NCBI GenBank assembly: GCA_000149265.1
Contig: CH003313.1
Coordinates: 1,908,342-1,972,341 of the forward strand
Direction: 5' to 3'
DNA: 64,000 bases
From: Ciona savignyi
Lineage: Eukaryota > Chordata > Ascidiacea > Phlebobranchia > Cionidae
Shown here: in pieces, positions 1 to 10,749 of the stretch
Layout of the letters: each line of letters begins with the position of its first letter
Position numbering within the stretch: position 1 is the first letter of the stretch
Notes under the pieces: generated by a model
Told to the model about the DNA's origin: nothing
The model's database searches: none
What the model saw: the letters and a program-made list of their open reading frames with translations, nothing else
Position numbers and translations under genes: made by a program

Positions 1-1071
1 ATTTTGTGTCGCATGATAAAACAAGTTTCTTCAACCATCCCCATGGTTGTTCCTTCCACCCATATAAGGAGACGAATGACCATCTATTATACGCCCTTAA
101 TGACACATCAACATATCTCCTCTCCACGAAGTTTTTAAATGAATTTTAACTTTTTATAGGTGAGAAAAATTTAACAAATTTCTTACCTACAAAACCTACA
201 TATTTTTCTCACCTACGAAGTTATGACATGCAGCATATTTTCTCCCCTATGACACCTTATGACATACGTCCTTATAATATAATTTCTCACCTGCGAAATT
301 ATAAGTGGCTTGGATCGGGTTCATGCTTCCTTCGTACAAAAAGTCCCGGTACTTGTAATGACCAGGCACCGGGGTCTCTTTCACAAACGCCCTCCACCAT
401 TCTCGCTCAGTTATAGATTCCTCATAACCTTCCCTAGGATCCTACGTGTTTGGAATATTAGAAAACCTTGGGTTTTAACTTCGCTACTTTCGCCAATAAT
501 GAGCTTCAAAATCAGATTGTTATTAGTTATTTCATCATTTTAATCTCTACATTGCTAGATACAAAATTTATCCTATTAATAAACTTTGGGTTACCGACTC
601 CAGAAAGACGTGTTTAACTTTCCTGGTCTCTTAGAACAATAATCGGTCAACCTTATTCGTCAAAGTCGACTGTCCCAAAGCTCACATGGCTTACTTTTCT
701 AAATTTGAACAAAAAAATTACTGGTCCGAAATTTAAAAACTTTGGACGATTGTCCGTGTGTTAAACCCTTTGGTTTTCCCATTGACGGAGACAAACATGA
801 ATATCTTATCCTAATGTACATACCAACTGCATACTCGCACTACAGTGTTACCATACCCTTGGCCTTAACCCTAATTAATCTTAATAAATATGGGGAACCT
901 TTATGTACTCGAGGCACATTTAGAAATTTACTAAATTTTGACGACACATTGCATTTTGTAGTAATAGTCTGATAATAATCAAATTTGCAAAAATAAACTT
1001 TGAAAAACGTGAACGATGAAAATTAAACATTTAAAAACGTCAAATATTTTGTAGTTCATTTAAAATCGTAC
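1..1071. other. non-coding stretch at window start
   Basis: No exon is supported here. The left part is AT-rich with short direct repeats (variants of 'cacctacgaa', about 165-300). A SINE tail lies at about 751-812 (+), and 880-1000 resembles the interior of the hAT-like MITE at 6930-7191. It is probably intron sequence of the leftward gene whose first exon is at 1072-1251. Confidence 0.4.
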
Positions 1072-1251
1072 CTTCCGTCCTTTGGTATACGCCGAATATA
1101 CTCTTGTCTGTAGTAAGTTATCTATATGCGTTGGTAGCTTGAATGTGACGTGACTTGCAACTTTTTTATTGGCTGCTGTTCTGCTCACGTCGCCCATACG
1201 TAACTTGCTCTGATTGGTCAGTTGCCGGAAGCTAGAAACGACCTCCGCCAT
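1072..1251 (-). CDS. first coding exon of an unidentified leftward gene (partial)
   Basis: A 60-codon open exon starts at ATG 1251-1249 in a good context (AACATGGCG) and ends with ...KGRK directly before a GTACG donor at 1071. The encoded start is MAEVVSSFRQL, followed by a basic stretch containing the segment HVTFKLPTHIDNLL. Codons are varied and the segment is GC-richer than its surroundings, which supports real coding. No continuing phase-0 exon was recognised in 1-1071, so the rest probably lies beyond the window. I do not recognise the family. It is divergent from the Arg/Ser-rich gene at 2402. Confidence 0.5.
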
Positions 1252-2401
1252 GTTTTTTTTTATAATTTCACCGCTTGCATAGTGCACGTTGTAACCAAGG
1301 TGTTGCATTTTGCATACCAGTTACGTATGTTTATTACGTCACATACCGTAATATGACAAATTCATTCATAGTTTATCTTAGCGTTTTTTTTACACCAGCA
1401 ACTTAATATACCTTTATGAGCTTTTTCACCTCATTATTTCCGTGTTCTTTTATACTTGGCATCAATTATATAGCGAATTGTGAACTATTTACCTAGATGT
1501 TAACAATTTCTGTAGTAATTTAGTGAACTAAATGATTATTATTTAGTTTTACCACAAGCTGTTTTTAAGGCAGTTTTATCAATGCATTATTTCCAGTCGA
1601 ATTATAACACTTTTGTGTTAAAAGCTAAATTTGTGGAGTTAAACAGGTTCATAATATTAGCCATGCTATCTTGTAGTAAATCGGAAACTGCAAAACAAAG
1701 TCATTGCATTAATAATTTAAAATACCGCAAACCAATCGATAATTTTAAATAAGAAGTTTAAAAAAAGTGTTTTTTGTGTATTGAATGTATGGTAAAAATG
1801 ATATTTCATAATATTATTCGGTATCTCTTGTCGTGGTTAATACTTTGTGATAAGGTAACTTAGTTTATTGACAATCAATAATATCAACTGTTACGACACA
1901 AAGCCGATATTTAAGTACTAGGGCAGTGGTCGGCAACTGTTTGCACCTAAAGAGCCATTTCAACCGATATTCCACAAAATAAAAATCTCTGGGACCCGCA
2001 AAACTAGTTATATTTTCGCAAAAAAGGGAAACAACACTGTGTGAGATAAAGACGCGAATGTTCTTCTGTTTATTTCAGTTGTGTTTGGGTATTAAACTTA
2101 TTAAGCGCTCGCTACAGTCGCAATTCATAAGAGTCGCATTATAAGGATAAAAGAACAGCATACGGCTCGGGGCCACATGTTACCGACCCCTGTACTAGGT
2201 TAAGCGTCATAAACTTTCCTCTAAAGCTCTAACTTGGACGTTTGAGATTCTAATCAGATAATCCTCGCCACAAGGCAGCTTGCAATCGCTAAATGTCGAA
2301 CCGAGGAAATTAATTCGATAGCACACATCTTCTGTACATTAATACGACCTTACACGAACATTATTAATAGAACTTTTAATTTCCGTATAAATCGTTCATC
2401 A
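1252..2401. other. divergent intergenic region
   Basis: Spacer between the leftward exon at 1072 and the rightward gene at 2402, so it should hold both promoters. No clear TATA box was identified. It contains a copy of a roughly 80-bp repeat (1841-1923) that recurs at 5550-5641, and a hAT-like MITE at 1924-2192. Confidence 0.5.
1924..2192 (+). mobile_element. hAT-like MITE with 8-bp target duplication
   Basis: Ends are CAGTGGTCGGCAAC and its imperfect complement ...TTACCGACCCCTG. Flanks TACTAGGG (1916-1923) and TACTAGGT (2193-2200) match at 7 of 8 positions, as expected of an aged hAT 8-bp target duplication. About 269 bp, no coding capacity. Confidence 0.65.
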
Positions 2402-5400
2402 ATGTTAAAAAGCATTTATTTACCACCTGAACTCCCCGATTCTACTAACCTTGGTTATTTCTCCCAAGTTGCTGAGATACACTCCATCGCCAAACCAACG
2501 CCTCCTCCAACCCCACAAGTGGACACCCCCATTCAGCCCCCAATTCTCACCCAAGCACCCCAAGCCTCAACTTTTACTGCAGTGACACCTAGCGGGGAAG
2601 CGGCGTCCATCTCCACCTTACGCCAGAAGCAAGCCGCGCGTCGTCATAAGGCTCTCTTGTTCCTAAACGCAAAGAAGTTACAGCAGGTAAGGAGAAACGT
2701 TTGCTTGCTTTATAATTCTAATTTTTAATTTTTATCATTTCACTGACGTATATAATTGATATTTTCTTTATCTTGTGTTATTTTTGTCACCTCATTGACT
2801 TAGATGATTGATGCAATGTTTCCTTATTTCGTGTCATTTTTGCCACTTAACTGACGTATATAATTGAAGTTTTCTTTGTCAGTTTTTTGTGTCATTTTTG
2901 TCTTTAGACCAAAGAAAACCCCTCCAAGGAAACCCCCGAAGTCGAGATATTGAATTTGGCGTCAGCAGCTTCGGAAGACATCTTTGATTTGTCGGAAACA
3001 TCTTCCCCTGCTAGTAGAGTGGATTCGGTAAGTAGCGAAGATACTACGGTATGGTTTTAACAATGGTGTTTAATTGCACTTTTAAGTGTTTTATTGCAGT
3101 ACATATAATGCTTGGGCAACTGTATCGCTATGATCAGTTATCATATAACTTTTTTATACATACTCTAATATGCCATTTAGCAGTAGACAGATATTATAAG
3201 TTGCGATAGCGTATCCTGGTCGTTCGATTACAGAATGTTCGCCGATTAGGAAGGACGTTTTACTGTCTTAATTTCAAAGCATTAATCCACCGAGTTTAAA
3301 CATCGTATGCCAAGTACCTTGCCTAAGGACTAACGCATAGCCAGGGGCTAGTTTCAATACTACAACCATTGGACTGGAGACCGACGCTTTAACCCAAGGG
3401 TGGGCACATTTTTTGAATCAGAGGCCAAAATTTTTTTTTTTAGACTGGCGGGCAAAGTGATCAAGTTTCGAACCCGCCTTATTGTGTTTAACGCTCTGGA
3501 AAGCCACGAATGATTAAATCGCCCGCACATATGTGATGTAGCTGGGCACAGGGCGCTATAATGTGTGTTCTTTACCAACATAGGCTTAATACTCATATGC
3601 AGCCCACCACGTCCACAAGCGAAATTATAGATGGTGAACCCCCTGCACGAAAGCGAACTTCAAGATTTGATATTTTACCGAAGAATATTACGTCATCGGG
3701 TACAGTTCCAGCGGTGGTTCCTGTTGTGAGTACATTAAGGTAACGATTCACGCTTAGAAGATTAACTTAAATATTTCCCGTTGCAGTATATTGCGGCTAA
3801 TTAAGTATTTTGACCTCAAAACTACGTTTTTTAGTGTTGAAACCAAAAGTTCGCCACGAGATAGCGGTAGAGTGCCGCGAACCGACGATGAAATACCGAG
3901 CGCTTACAGAGAAGAAAATGAATCCGCCAGAGGGAGAAGAGAGCCAGACAAGCGCAGATTAAGGTGGCGATTATGGAAATGTAAAATAAAGATTGAACGA
4001 AATGTAATATACGAATACCCGTTTTCTTTCTGTGGGGAATATTAGAACTGACGCCAAAATTGGATGTTTTAAATTTAATAATTTTTTTTATATATGATCA
4101 CCTCCCTGAACCCCACTGGGATAAGAGTGATAGCCCGAAAACGCCTGGCTCTACGACAGAACTGCGCCAAATTTGGTCGGTGTCATCACATCCATTATGC
4201 TGAGTAACATATGAATTTTGGAAATAAAAATTAAAGAATGTCTCTTAAAAGCCGTGCTATGTAACTTAAGCTTGCAAGTATTGAGTCTTTTATTTGATGC
4301 ATTACATCAAGGATTGACAACCTTTTGAATGCAGCGTGCCAGTTTATAAATCATATTATAATATAAGCAACTTCGCGTGCCAACCATTGTTATGTACGGT
4401 TTGCATAGTCAGCTACTTAATTTGAATATTAATAAAAAAGCACGTTGCTGGTTATTAAGACTCTTGATTTGCATGATTTACAAATTTTAAGACTGTAAAT
4501 TTTGTGCAGCATACACACTTTAAGTTTGCACATGCTTATACTATAGATTTTTGAGTGCACGGCAAATCACGCGACAAGCCATGAAAAAACCTCTCGCTTG
4601 CCACTTTTGTCACGCGTGCTAGGTGTTGCCGACCCCTGCATTATATATGGCATATATGACAGATATATTTATTTTGTTTATTGTCTCAACTTGTTCGCTT
4701 AGTTCCAGGTTAAATAGTCAACGTCATAAACACCGTCACCATCGCAACCGACATAAATCGGACGACGACCACACACCGTCGAAGCACAGATCAAGACGAA
4801 AGTATGTTATGTTTATAATACTCATTATTGCTTTGTATGTTCATAATACTAATTGCTTTAATATTTGCGTTGACCCCCCCAAATGTTCATTTACAGAACT
4901 AAATAACCTGGAATGTTAATTTACAAAGCCTACCCATGGCTGTTTAATCGCGTAGTATGAAGAATTTGTAAAATCTTAACCTGTATACTAATCCTACTTC
5001 ATTGTTTAAAGTAAGATCGTAAATCTTATTTATGGCTCATAAGACAATTTTTACAAATAAGATAATTCTTCCATAAGATAATTCTAACATAACATAACAT
5101 AATTTTTGTGTTACCTGTTTTGTACATACAAATATCTCACCCACGGGTTAAAACTCTCAAATGCCATGACCTTCATGTTTTATAAATTAAGCCACCAGTT
5201 GATCACTGTGTTCATTGATATTTAACGGCTCCCGTGCGTAAAGTCGAACTTTTCCAATTCGAAGATAAAATCGAGAAATTTGTCTTGTTTCTAGACATTC
5301 GAGAAAGCACGGGTCACGTGATGAGCGAAAATCGAAAAAGAGAAAAAAAGAGAAACGGCGAAGGAGGTCCACGTCTTCGAGGTATTTAACTTATTTATAA

Positions 5401-8400
5401 AAGTTGGAAAACGGGATTAACATTAGAACTGTGTTCACGGAAAAATTATTTTGAATTCCATTCATGAAAACTTTCCAAATGCTACAAACCACATAATTCA
5501 GGGGTCGGCAACATTTAAATGTGGTTTAGTTTTAGCAAATTTCCCAAAAGTACTTTGTGGTAAGGTAGCTCGGTTTATTGACAATCAATAATATTAACTG
5601 TTACGACACAAGGCCGATATTATAGTTTAAAAGTACTAGGTCAGGGGTCGGCAACCTTTTGAATGCAGTGTGCCAGTTTATTAATAATATAATGAAAGCA
5701 ACTTCGCGTACCAACCATTGTTATGTACAGTTTGCATAGTCAACTACCTCATTTGAATATTAGTAGTTTAGACTGTTGATTGGAATGCTTTACGCATTTT
5801 AAGACTGTAGATTTTGTGTAGCGTATACAGTTTGAGTTTTCATGCTTATACTATAGATTTTTGCGTGCGAGTCAAATTACGCGGCGTGCCCTTAAAATAA
5901 CTCTCACGCGCCAGAGGTTGCCCAACCCTGATTTACGTTTAAATCAGTGCTACCAAACCAATATATGCATTGTGTTTGCATGTGTGAAGTATTTTATGGT
6001 TTAACAAATTACAAAACTGTCAGGTAATGACGTATTTTTTTAGAACCACGCATACCATAATCACTCTAATTAATTTAATTAAGACGGAGTCCACAGCTTT
6101 GAGCCAAATAGTTAAAGGAAAAAAATCCATCAAAAACGAGAGAGTTGATGCTGGGAACGTGATTACATAATTTTCCGAATAATTACACTGAAAGAGAGGT
6201 GTTTCGCGCCATATTTTGTAAAACAACGTATTGCTGTCTGGGGAGTGATTTGTATTACGGCTAAGTGACGAATCGGAGACCGAAATTCTGTGATTGATCT
6301 AAAACCCGTACATATTAATCTGGTACCTATTTCGCCCCAAGCTTTAACCACATATTTCTACAGTACGTATATTCTGTGAAGTTATTATCTATTTTGCCTT
6401 GTGTATAGAAATATCGGCATTTTGATTAGATTTTACAGACGGATAGTTCGCTTTTCACAGACTTAATTCCCTCCTTTCTTTGTAGCATTAACCACAGCTC
6501 AAGATTTTAATATAAAATCCAATTCATGTAATTTGCATGTTGAACATAGCTAATTATCATTTCTATATAGCTTCATCAATTATACATTCCCCGTACACGT
6601 ACAACACAGCCTTTCATACCCTCTGGCATGTTCTTTGACACTTCCAATCAATAAACTATTGTCCACTGTTCGTCTACGAGGAACAAAACTGATTTACAGA
6701 TGTTTGATTCTGTGTCCCATTGCATAATAACATGACTTCACATTGCTTATCATGTCGCAAATTGGGTCAAATCAAAATTGCTTTATGGTTAAACATCCAG
6801 GAAATATGAAGCATTCTTATTGTTGGATCTATTACTTCTTTACAATACCTGCTCTTGTATTTTTGATCAAGTTAAGCCATCTTAAATTTGCCTAAATTGG
6901 CTTCATTATAATTTTGCATTAGTCTAATTCAGTGCCCCGCAACCTTTTTTCACTCGGGCCACATTTAGAAACTTACTAAATTTGACGGTACATTGCATTC
7001 AAAATTGTACAAAATGTTGTCTTCTGACAAGCTTTATACATTTGATTTTATATTAGTAAAATGTCTGATAGCAGTAATATTTAAATTTGCAAAAACTAAA
7101 ATCATTTTAAATTGGTAAAAACTGTGTCTAAAATTTGTTTTCCCCGGGCATACCTAGCATTGTCTTGCGGCACATGGGTTGCGAAGCACTGGTCTAATTT
7201 ATTGTGTTTATGTCCAAATAGCAATTTTCGGGGTTTTGTTGCGTAAATATCCAGTTAATAGCGGCGGCTACACAGGCGAAATTTGACGTGTCAGCCATAA
7301 TCTTGGTCGATTTTTAGCTTCCTTTTTCTCTTGCGAATGGTGCGCTATTGTTTTCCTTCGCCAAATTAACTTTGTTTTGTGAAGAACTCGAAGTATGCAA
7401 ATCCGCAACGCCTAATTAACTTACGACGCCAATATTTTGTCACCATCGAAATGGGCTTTTAATTACCCCTCGTCCCTACGACCAGCTAACCGTGTAAATT
7501 CAATCATCGGGCTGATCCACGTTAATATGTGACGGGAATTGATTTTTTTCACCTGAGACAGGGAACGCACTCGGCAGGGGGTCGTTGCCTCTTTTTATTT
7601 CCTTCATTTGAATCGGTTAATCCGCCATGACAATGCATAAAGGCGTGGACGTCAAGTATAAAAGAAAATCGAATTTCAAAATATTCTGTTACCACGTAGT
7701 TTTTTATGTAAAAATTTGAAACCTGATTACTCTAAACCTTAAACTAATCTTGAATGCTTTGCGGCTTTGCATAATAAATATAGTTGGCGATCACTTACAG
7801 GTTATAATATCCATGTATAAGTAGTTTTCTTGCCGGCAGAAATTTTCCAGGTATTACGACACTATTTTCTATAGGTCAAATGGTCGTTATACTTTTCGCA
7901 TAGAACAATTTCCCAACAAAATTACTCACTTAAACCTATACTTCAGTTTATTTTAGTGCCATGTCATAAAAATACTATTGTTCGTGAGTCGGTTTTACTT
8001 TTGTTTATTTTACCGAAATCTCATTCGTAACTAGACCGACTGATGAGCTCGGCGGTTTAGTGCGTCGCCTTTCAGATGAAGGGTTGCAGCTTCGAAACTT
8101 ATCGCTAGTGAGTCGGTTGTGTCCATGGGCAAGGCCCTTAACGGACATTTTCTGAACCCATAGGATTAATGGGTTTTACAAAATTGAAGGAACGTGTGAA
8201 TCATACACAATACACTACAATAGCTCTGGTAATCCGACGGTGGGCGCGAGGTGATCTGACGATTGCCCCTGTGTTAACGCCCTTGGTTTTAACACGAATA
8301 TCCTATCCTAGTTTAGTAAACGTTTGTGGGTATTATTCTTACTTTGATTTTATAAATAAACTCCTCGGTCATATTGACTATTATTTAAGATTAAATACGG

Positions 8401-9448
8401 TATCGTAAATTTCTGCGAATTATTTTCTCTTTTTATTTTCCAGTTCTTCACACCAATCTTCCGACAACGAGAGCCATTCAAGCCCCAAATCTTTATCGGT
8501 AAATTCCCAACCCCCAAAACCTTTATCGAAATATACCTATTTAACCCGAAATTCTGGCTTTGTAGAACCGGCTCCGACAACCGTCACGTGATCAGTCTTT
8601 CGACGATGACGCAACAACTGACGTCAGCAAAGGTAGTATAATAACCGGATCAGTCCTGAATAATGCATTTCGAGTCGAATCATACACGACCTCAAACGTA
8701 TACGTAACACGGCACACAGGGGGTAAAATGGAATTATTAATCTTGAATTACGAAGCCTATCGTTTTCCCTAAACGCTTATGTTCTTTTAATCATTCAAAC
8801 CGATTATATTTTCTTTACACAGTGTATACAAGCTATCACATAACCTCGTAATTATTACAACAATACAATTTTTATGAAAGAAACCCAGCATAATTGTAAT
8901 TAAATTACATGGCCTCATATAATATTCAGTATGCCATTGTGTTTGCCACGGCATTTGATGTATAACAAGAAACTGGATATTGACAACCCCACAGCTGACA
9001 TTTCGTTTATATAATAAACCGCTTTTTTATTCTAAATTTTTGTGACAGAATGGTCCACGTAATTCCCCGTGTGCAATTTGTCCTTTCTGTTGGTCTGTGT
9101 TCTTGGGTTTAAGGCATTTTGCGGACATTGCCTGAACCCAGTTAATAAATCGGTATAACCACCTCAAAAGTATTTAAAAAATTATAAGTTTTCCTTTAAC
9201 AATGGGAACTAGCCAGTCTTACAATTTCCATTCTTTGTGATAAAGATAACTAATCTTATCGTATCTTTAAAAATACACACATATTTCACCCGTTGTTTTG
9301 GCATGGTATCGATTGCCGTGCAAACCATACACATAAGGTTGCTACAATTGTTTTCATGTTTTCAGGTCGTATAAACGAAGGTGAAGTAAGCGACGCCTCT
9401 GCGTCGTCTGAGAAACACCGTAGCGAGGGAGAGCTCACCTCGGGTTAA
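2402..9448 (+). CDS. Arg/Ser-rich (SR-like) nuclear protein, 9 exons, 353 aa
   Basis: Exons 2402-2686, 2908-3027, 3603-3739, 3835-3963, 4703-4801, 5295-5381, 8444-8498, 8566-8632 and 9366-9448 join in phase to 1062 nt (353 aa). The N-terminal third is rich in Pro and Thr (KPTPPPTP). Then come a basic helix-like segment (TLRQKQAARRHKALL), acidic/Ser segments, a motif ARKRTSRFD, and a long tail of His/Arg, Lys and Arg/Ser blocks (RHKHRHHRNRHKS, KSKKRKKEKRRRRS) ending in a Ser/Glu-rich stretch. This composition is typical of nuclear speckle or pre-mRNA splicing factors; that role is inferred from composition only. No RRM, zinc finger or other catalytic domain is visible and I do not recognise the family. 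The ATG at 2402 is the first usable one but an upstream exon cannot be excluded. Exon 3 uses the second of two donors (3740), the only one that keeps phase. Introns are short except the 3.1-kb intron 6. Confidence 0.7.
3390..3560. repeat. degraded hAT-like MITE in intron 2
   Basis: The motif AAGGGTGGGCACATTTTTTG followed by 'gaatcagaggccaaa' matches the CAGGGGTGGGCACAC ends found at 48554. The right end is not clear. It lies within the intron between 3027 and 3603. Confidence 0.35.
4310..4638 (+). mobile_element. hAT-like MITE in intron 4
   Basis: Begins near GATTGACAACCTTTTGAATG and ends TGTTGCCGACCCCTG. Internally it matches the element at 5642-5930 (AGCAACTTCGCGTGCCAACC versus AGCAACTTCGCGTACCAACC). 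The left end has decayed. Confidence 0.55.
5642..5930 (+). mobile_element. hAT-like MITE in intron 6
   Basis: Ends CAGGGGTCGGCAACC and GGTTGCCCAACCCTG form imperfect terminal inverted repeats. Same subfamily as 4310-4638. Its left flank TACTAGGT is the same sequence that flanks the element at 1924, because both sit beside the duplicated 80-bp unit; the right flank does not match. Confidence 0.6.
6930..7191 (+). mobile_element. hAT-like MITE, perfect 8-bp target duplication
   Basis: A 262-bp element with ends CAGTGCCCCGCAACC and GGGTTGCGAAGCACTG, flanked on both sides by GTCTAATT (6922-6929 and 7192-7199). The exact 8-bp duplication fixes the superfamily as hAT and suggests a fairly young insertion. 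No coding capacity. Confidence 0.8.
8038..8310 (+). repeat. tRNA-derived SINE, near full length
   Basis: Contains an A-box-like GCGGTTTAGTGCG region, a B-box-like CTTCGAAAC, the conserved body and the tail AATATCCTATCCTA. A short block before the tail is missing. It ends 134 bp before exon 7 of the Arg/Ser-rich gene. Confidence 0.8.
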
Positions 9449-10637
9449 AGTCATTTTCCTTTACCCGCCATTGTGTATGTGGTTAACTTTTTCTTACTGA
9501 GCTTAGTTTTGAAACCATAATGAGCTGGTCATTAAGACCGTTCTTTTCTAGTCGGTATATGTATCGGTCGCGTTAACCATTCGATCACCGGAGAGATTGC
9601 AGTGTGTTGTGTATGATTCGCTCGTTCCTTTAATTTGGTAGAACCCTATATTTCCACTGAGTTCTTGCAATGTACGTTAAGTGCCTTACACAACAGACTC
9701 GCTAGGGACCAATTTCGTATCTACAACGCCTGAAAGACCACGCACTAAACCGCCAGGCTAATCGGTTTTTGAAGTGCGATTTAATCTGGCAAATAATTAA
9801 AGCAACCTTATAGCGCAAGCCGCCTTATATAAATCGTTCATATCTTTTTTAGACTTTCCCCTCGGATGCTCTTCCCGTGGTTAAAGGAGTCAATCCATGT
9901 AAAAGGCGCATTTGTGTTGGTTTCTACAAAGAATAGCAACTGTCGAATTATGTGCCTGGTTAAGACGATATAAAACAATAAATTCCCACCCAAATTTGTG
10001 CTCGGTTTACTTTTGAATCGTGGTCGTGTTGACGTGGGAGCTGATATTGTTTGTTTTAGGTATTGCGTTTGAAATTAGTGCGAGATGTGAGCTCTACTGC
10101 TTTGTGCTTGGAACCATCGCGTAATAAATGTATTACAACCTAATAATTTGTGCGTGAATCCCAAAGGGCGTTGGCGTGAAATTAAAAAGGCTTTAATGTA
10201 GTTTTCATGCAAGCACCCGCCCGCGGTGTGTGTTGTAATCCTATGTATAGACCAGTGTGCCGCAAGACAAAGCTGGATGTTTCCCGGGAAAATAAGAATA
10301 TTTTTAGCGATTTTTTCAACAAAACAAGCGCAAATATAGCATTAAATAAATGATAGCACTGGTATAGAGTAAGATATTCATGTTTATCTTCGTGAATGAC
10401 ATAATGTAAAGGCAGTTATCACGCGGGCAATCGTTCTTTCAATTTAGTAAAACCAAGTAATCCATTAAGTACGGGCGATATTTCGGCTTAGTTCAATGGT
10501 AAAATTTAAGATTCTCAACATCTTATATAATCTTAGCTCCTTCCAGACCGCATAATGCAGTCAGTGTTCATTGATTTGTCTTCCGCGTTTATTGAACTTA
10601 TATTTTCAAAAAATAAACTAAACTTACAACATACATA
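9449..10637. other. convergent intergenic region
   Basis: Lies between the Arg/Ser-rich gene stop and the LF-precursor 3' end, so it contains both 3' UTRs. A minus-strand SINE body is at about 9569-9768 and a minus-strand SINE tail at about 10373-10432. An AATAAA at 9977-9982 is a possible plus-strand polyadenylation signal. Nothing else is recognised. Confidence 0.5.
9569..9768 (-). repeat. tRNA-derived SINE, tail missing
   Basis: Reverse-complement SINE body running from the GTAACC/GGTTACC region to the tRNA-like head (CACGCACTAAACCGCCAGGC). The TATCC tail is not seen. Confidence 0.65.
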
Positions 10638-10643
10638 TTTATT
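10638..10643 (-). promoter_or_regulatory. polyadenylation signal of LF-precursor gene
   Basis: AATAAA on the minus strand, about 107 nt after the TAG stop at 10752-10750. Confidence 0.6.
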
Positions 10644-10749
10644 CAACGATAATGGCGCAAAACGAAAATGACATCAGTGCACAACAAAACTGTGGCGACT
10701 CGATAAAATATGTTATAAATGTGCTTTTCATGATCGGCTTGGCAACAGT

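Larger units (their letters stand above)
5382..8443 (+). other. long intron 6 of the Arg/Ser-rich gene
   Basis: A 3.06-kb intron with no exon seen. It holds the second copy of the roughly 80-bp repeat (5550-5641), two hAT-like MITEs and a SINE. The stretch 6000-6900 and 7200-8030 shows no recognisable feature. Confidence 0.6.

Noticed and set aside
5187-5372. Minus-strand 61-codon frame
   Set aside because: It is antisense to exon 6 of the Arg/Ser-rich gene, whose Lys/Arg codons give open antisense frames.
8169-8408. Open frame in the SINE at 8.0-8.3 kb
   Set aside because: The same frame (starting MGFTKLKER or similar) appears in many SINE copies at 17.4, 34.6, 43.7 and 54.1 kb; it is the SINE body, not a protein.
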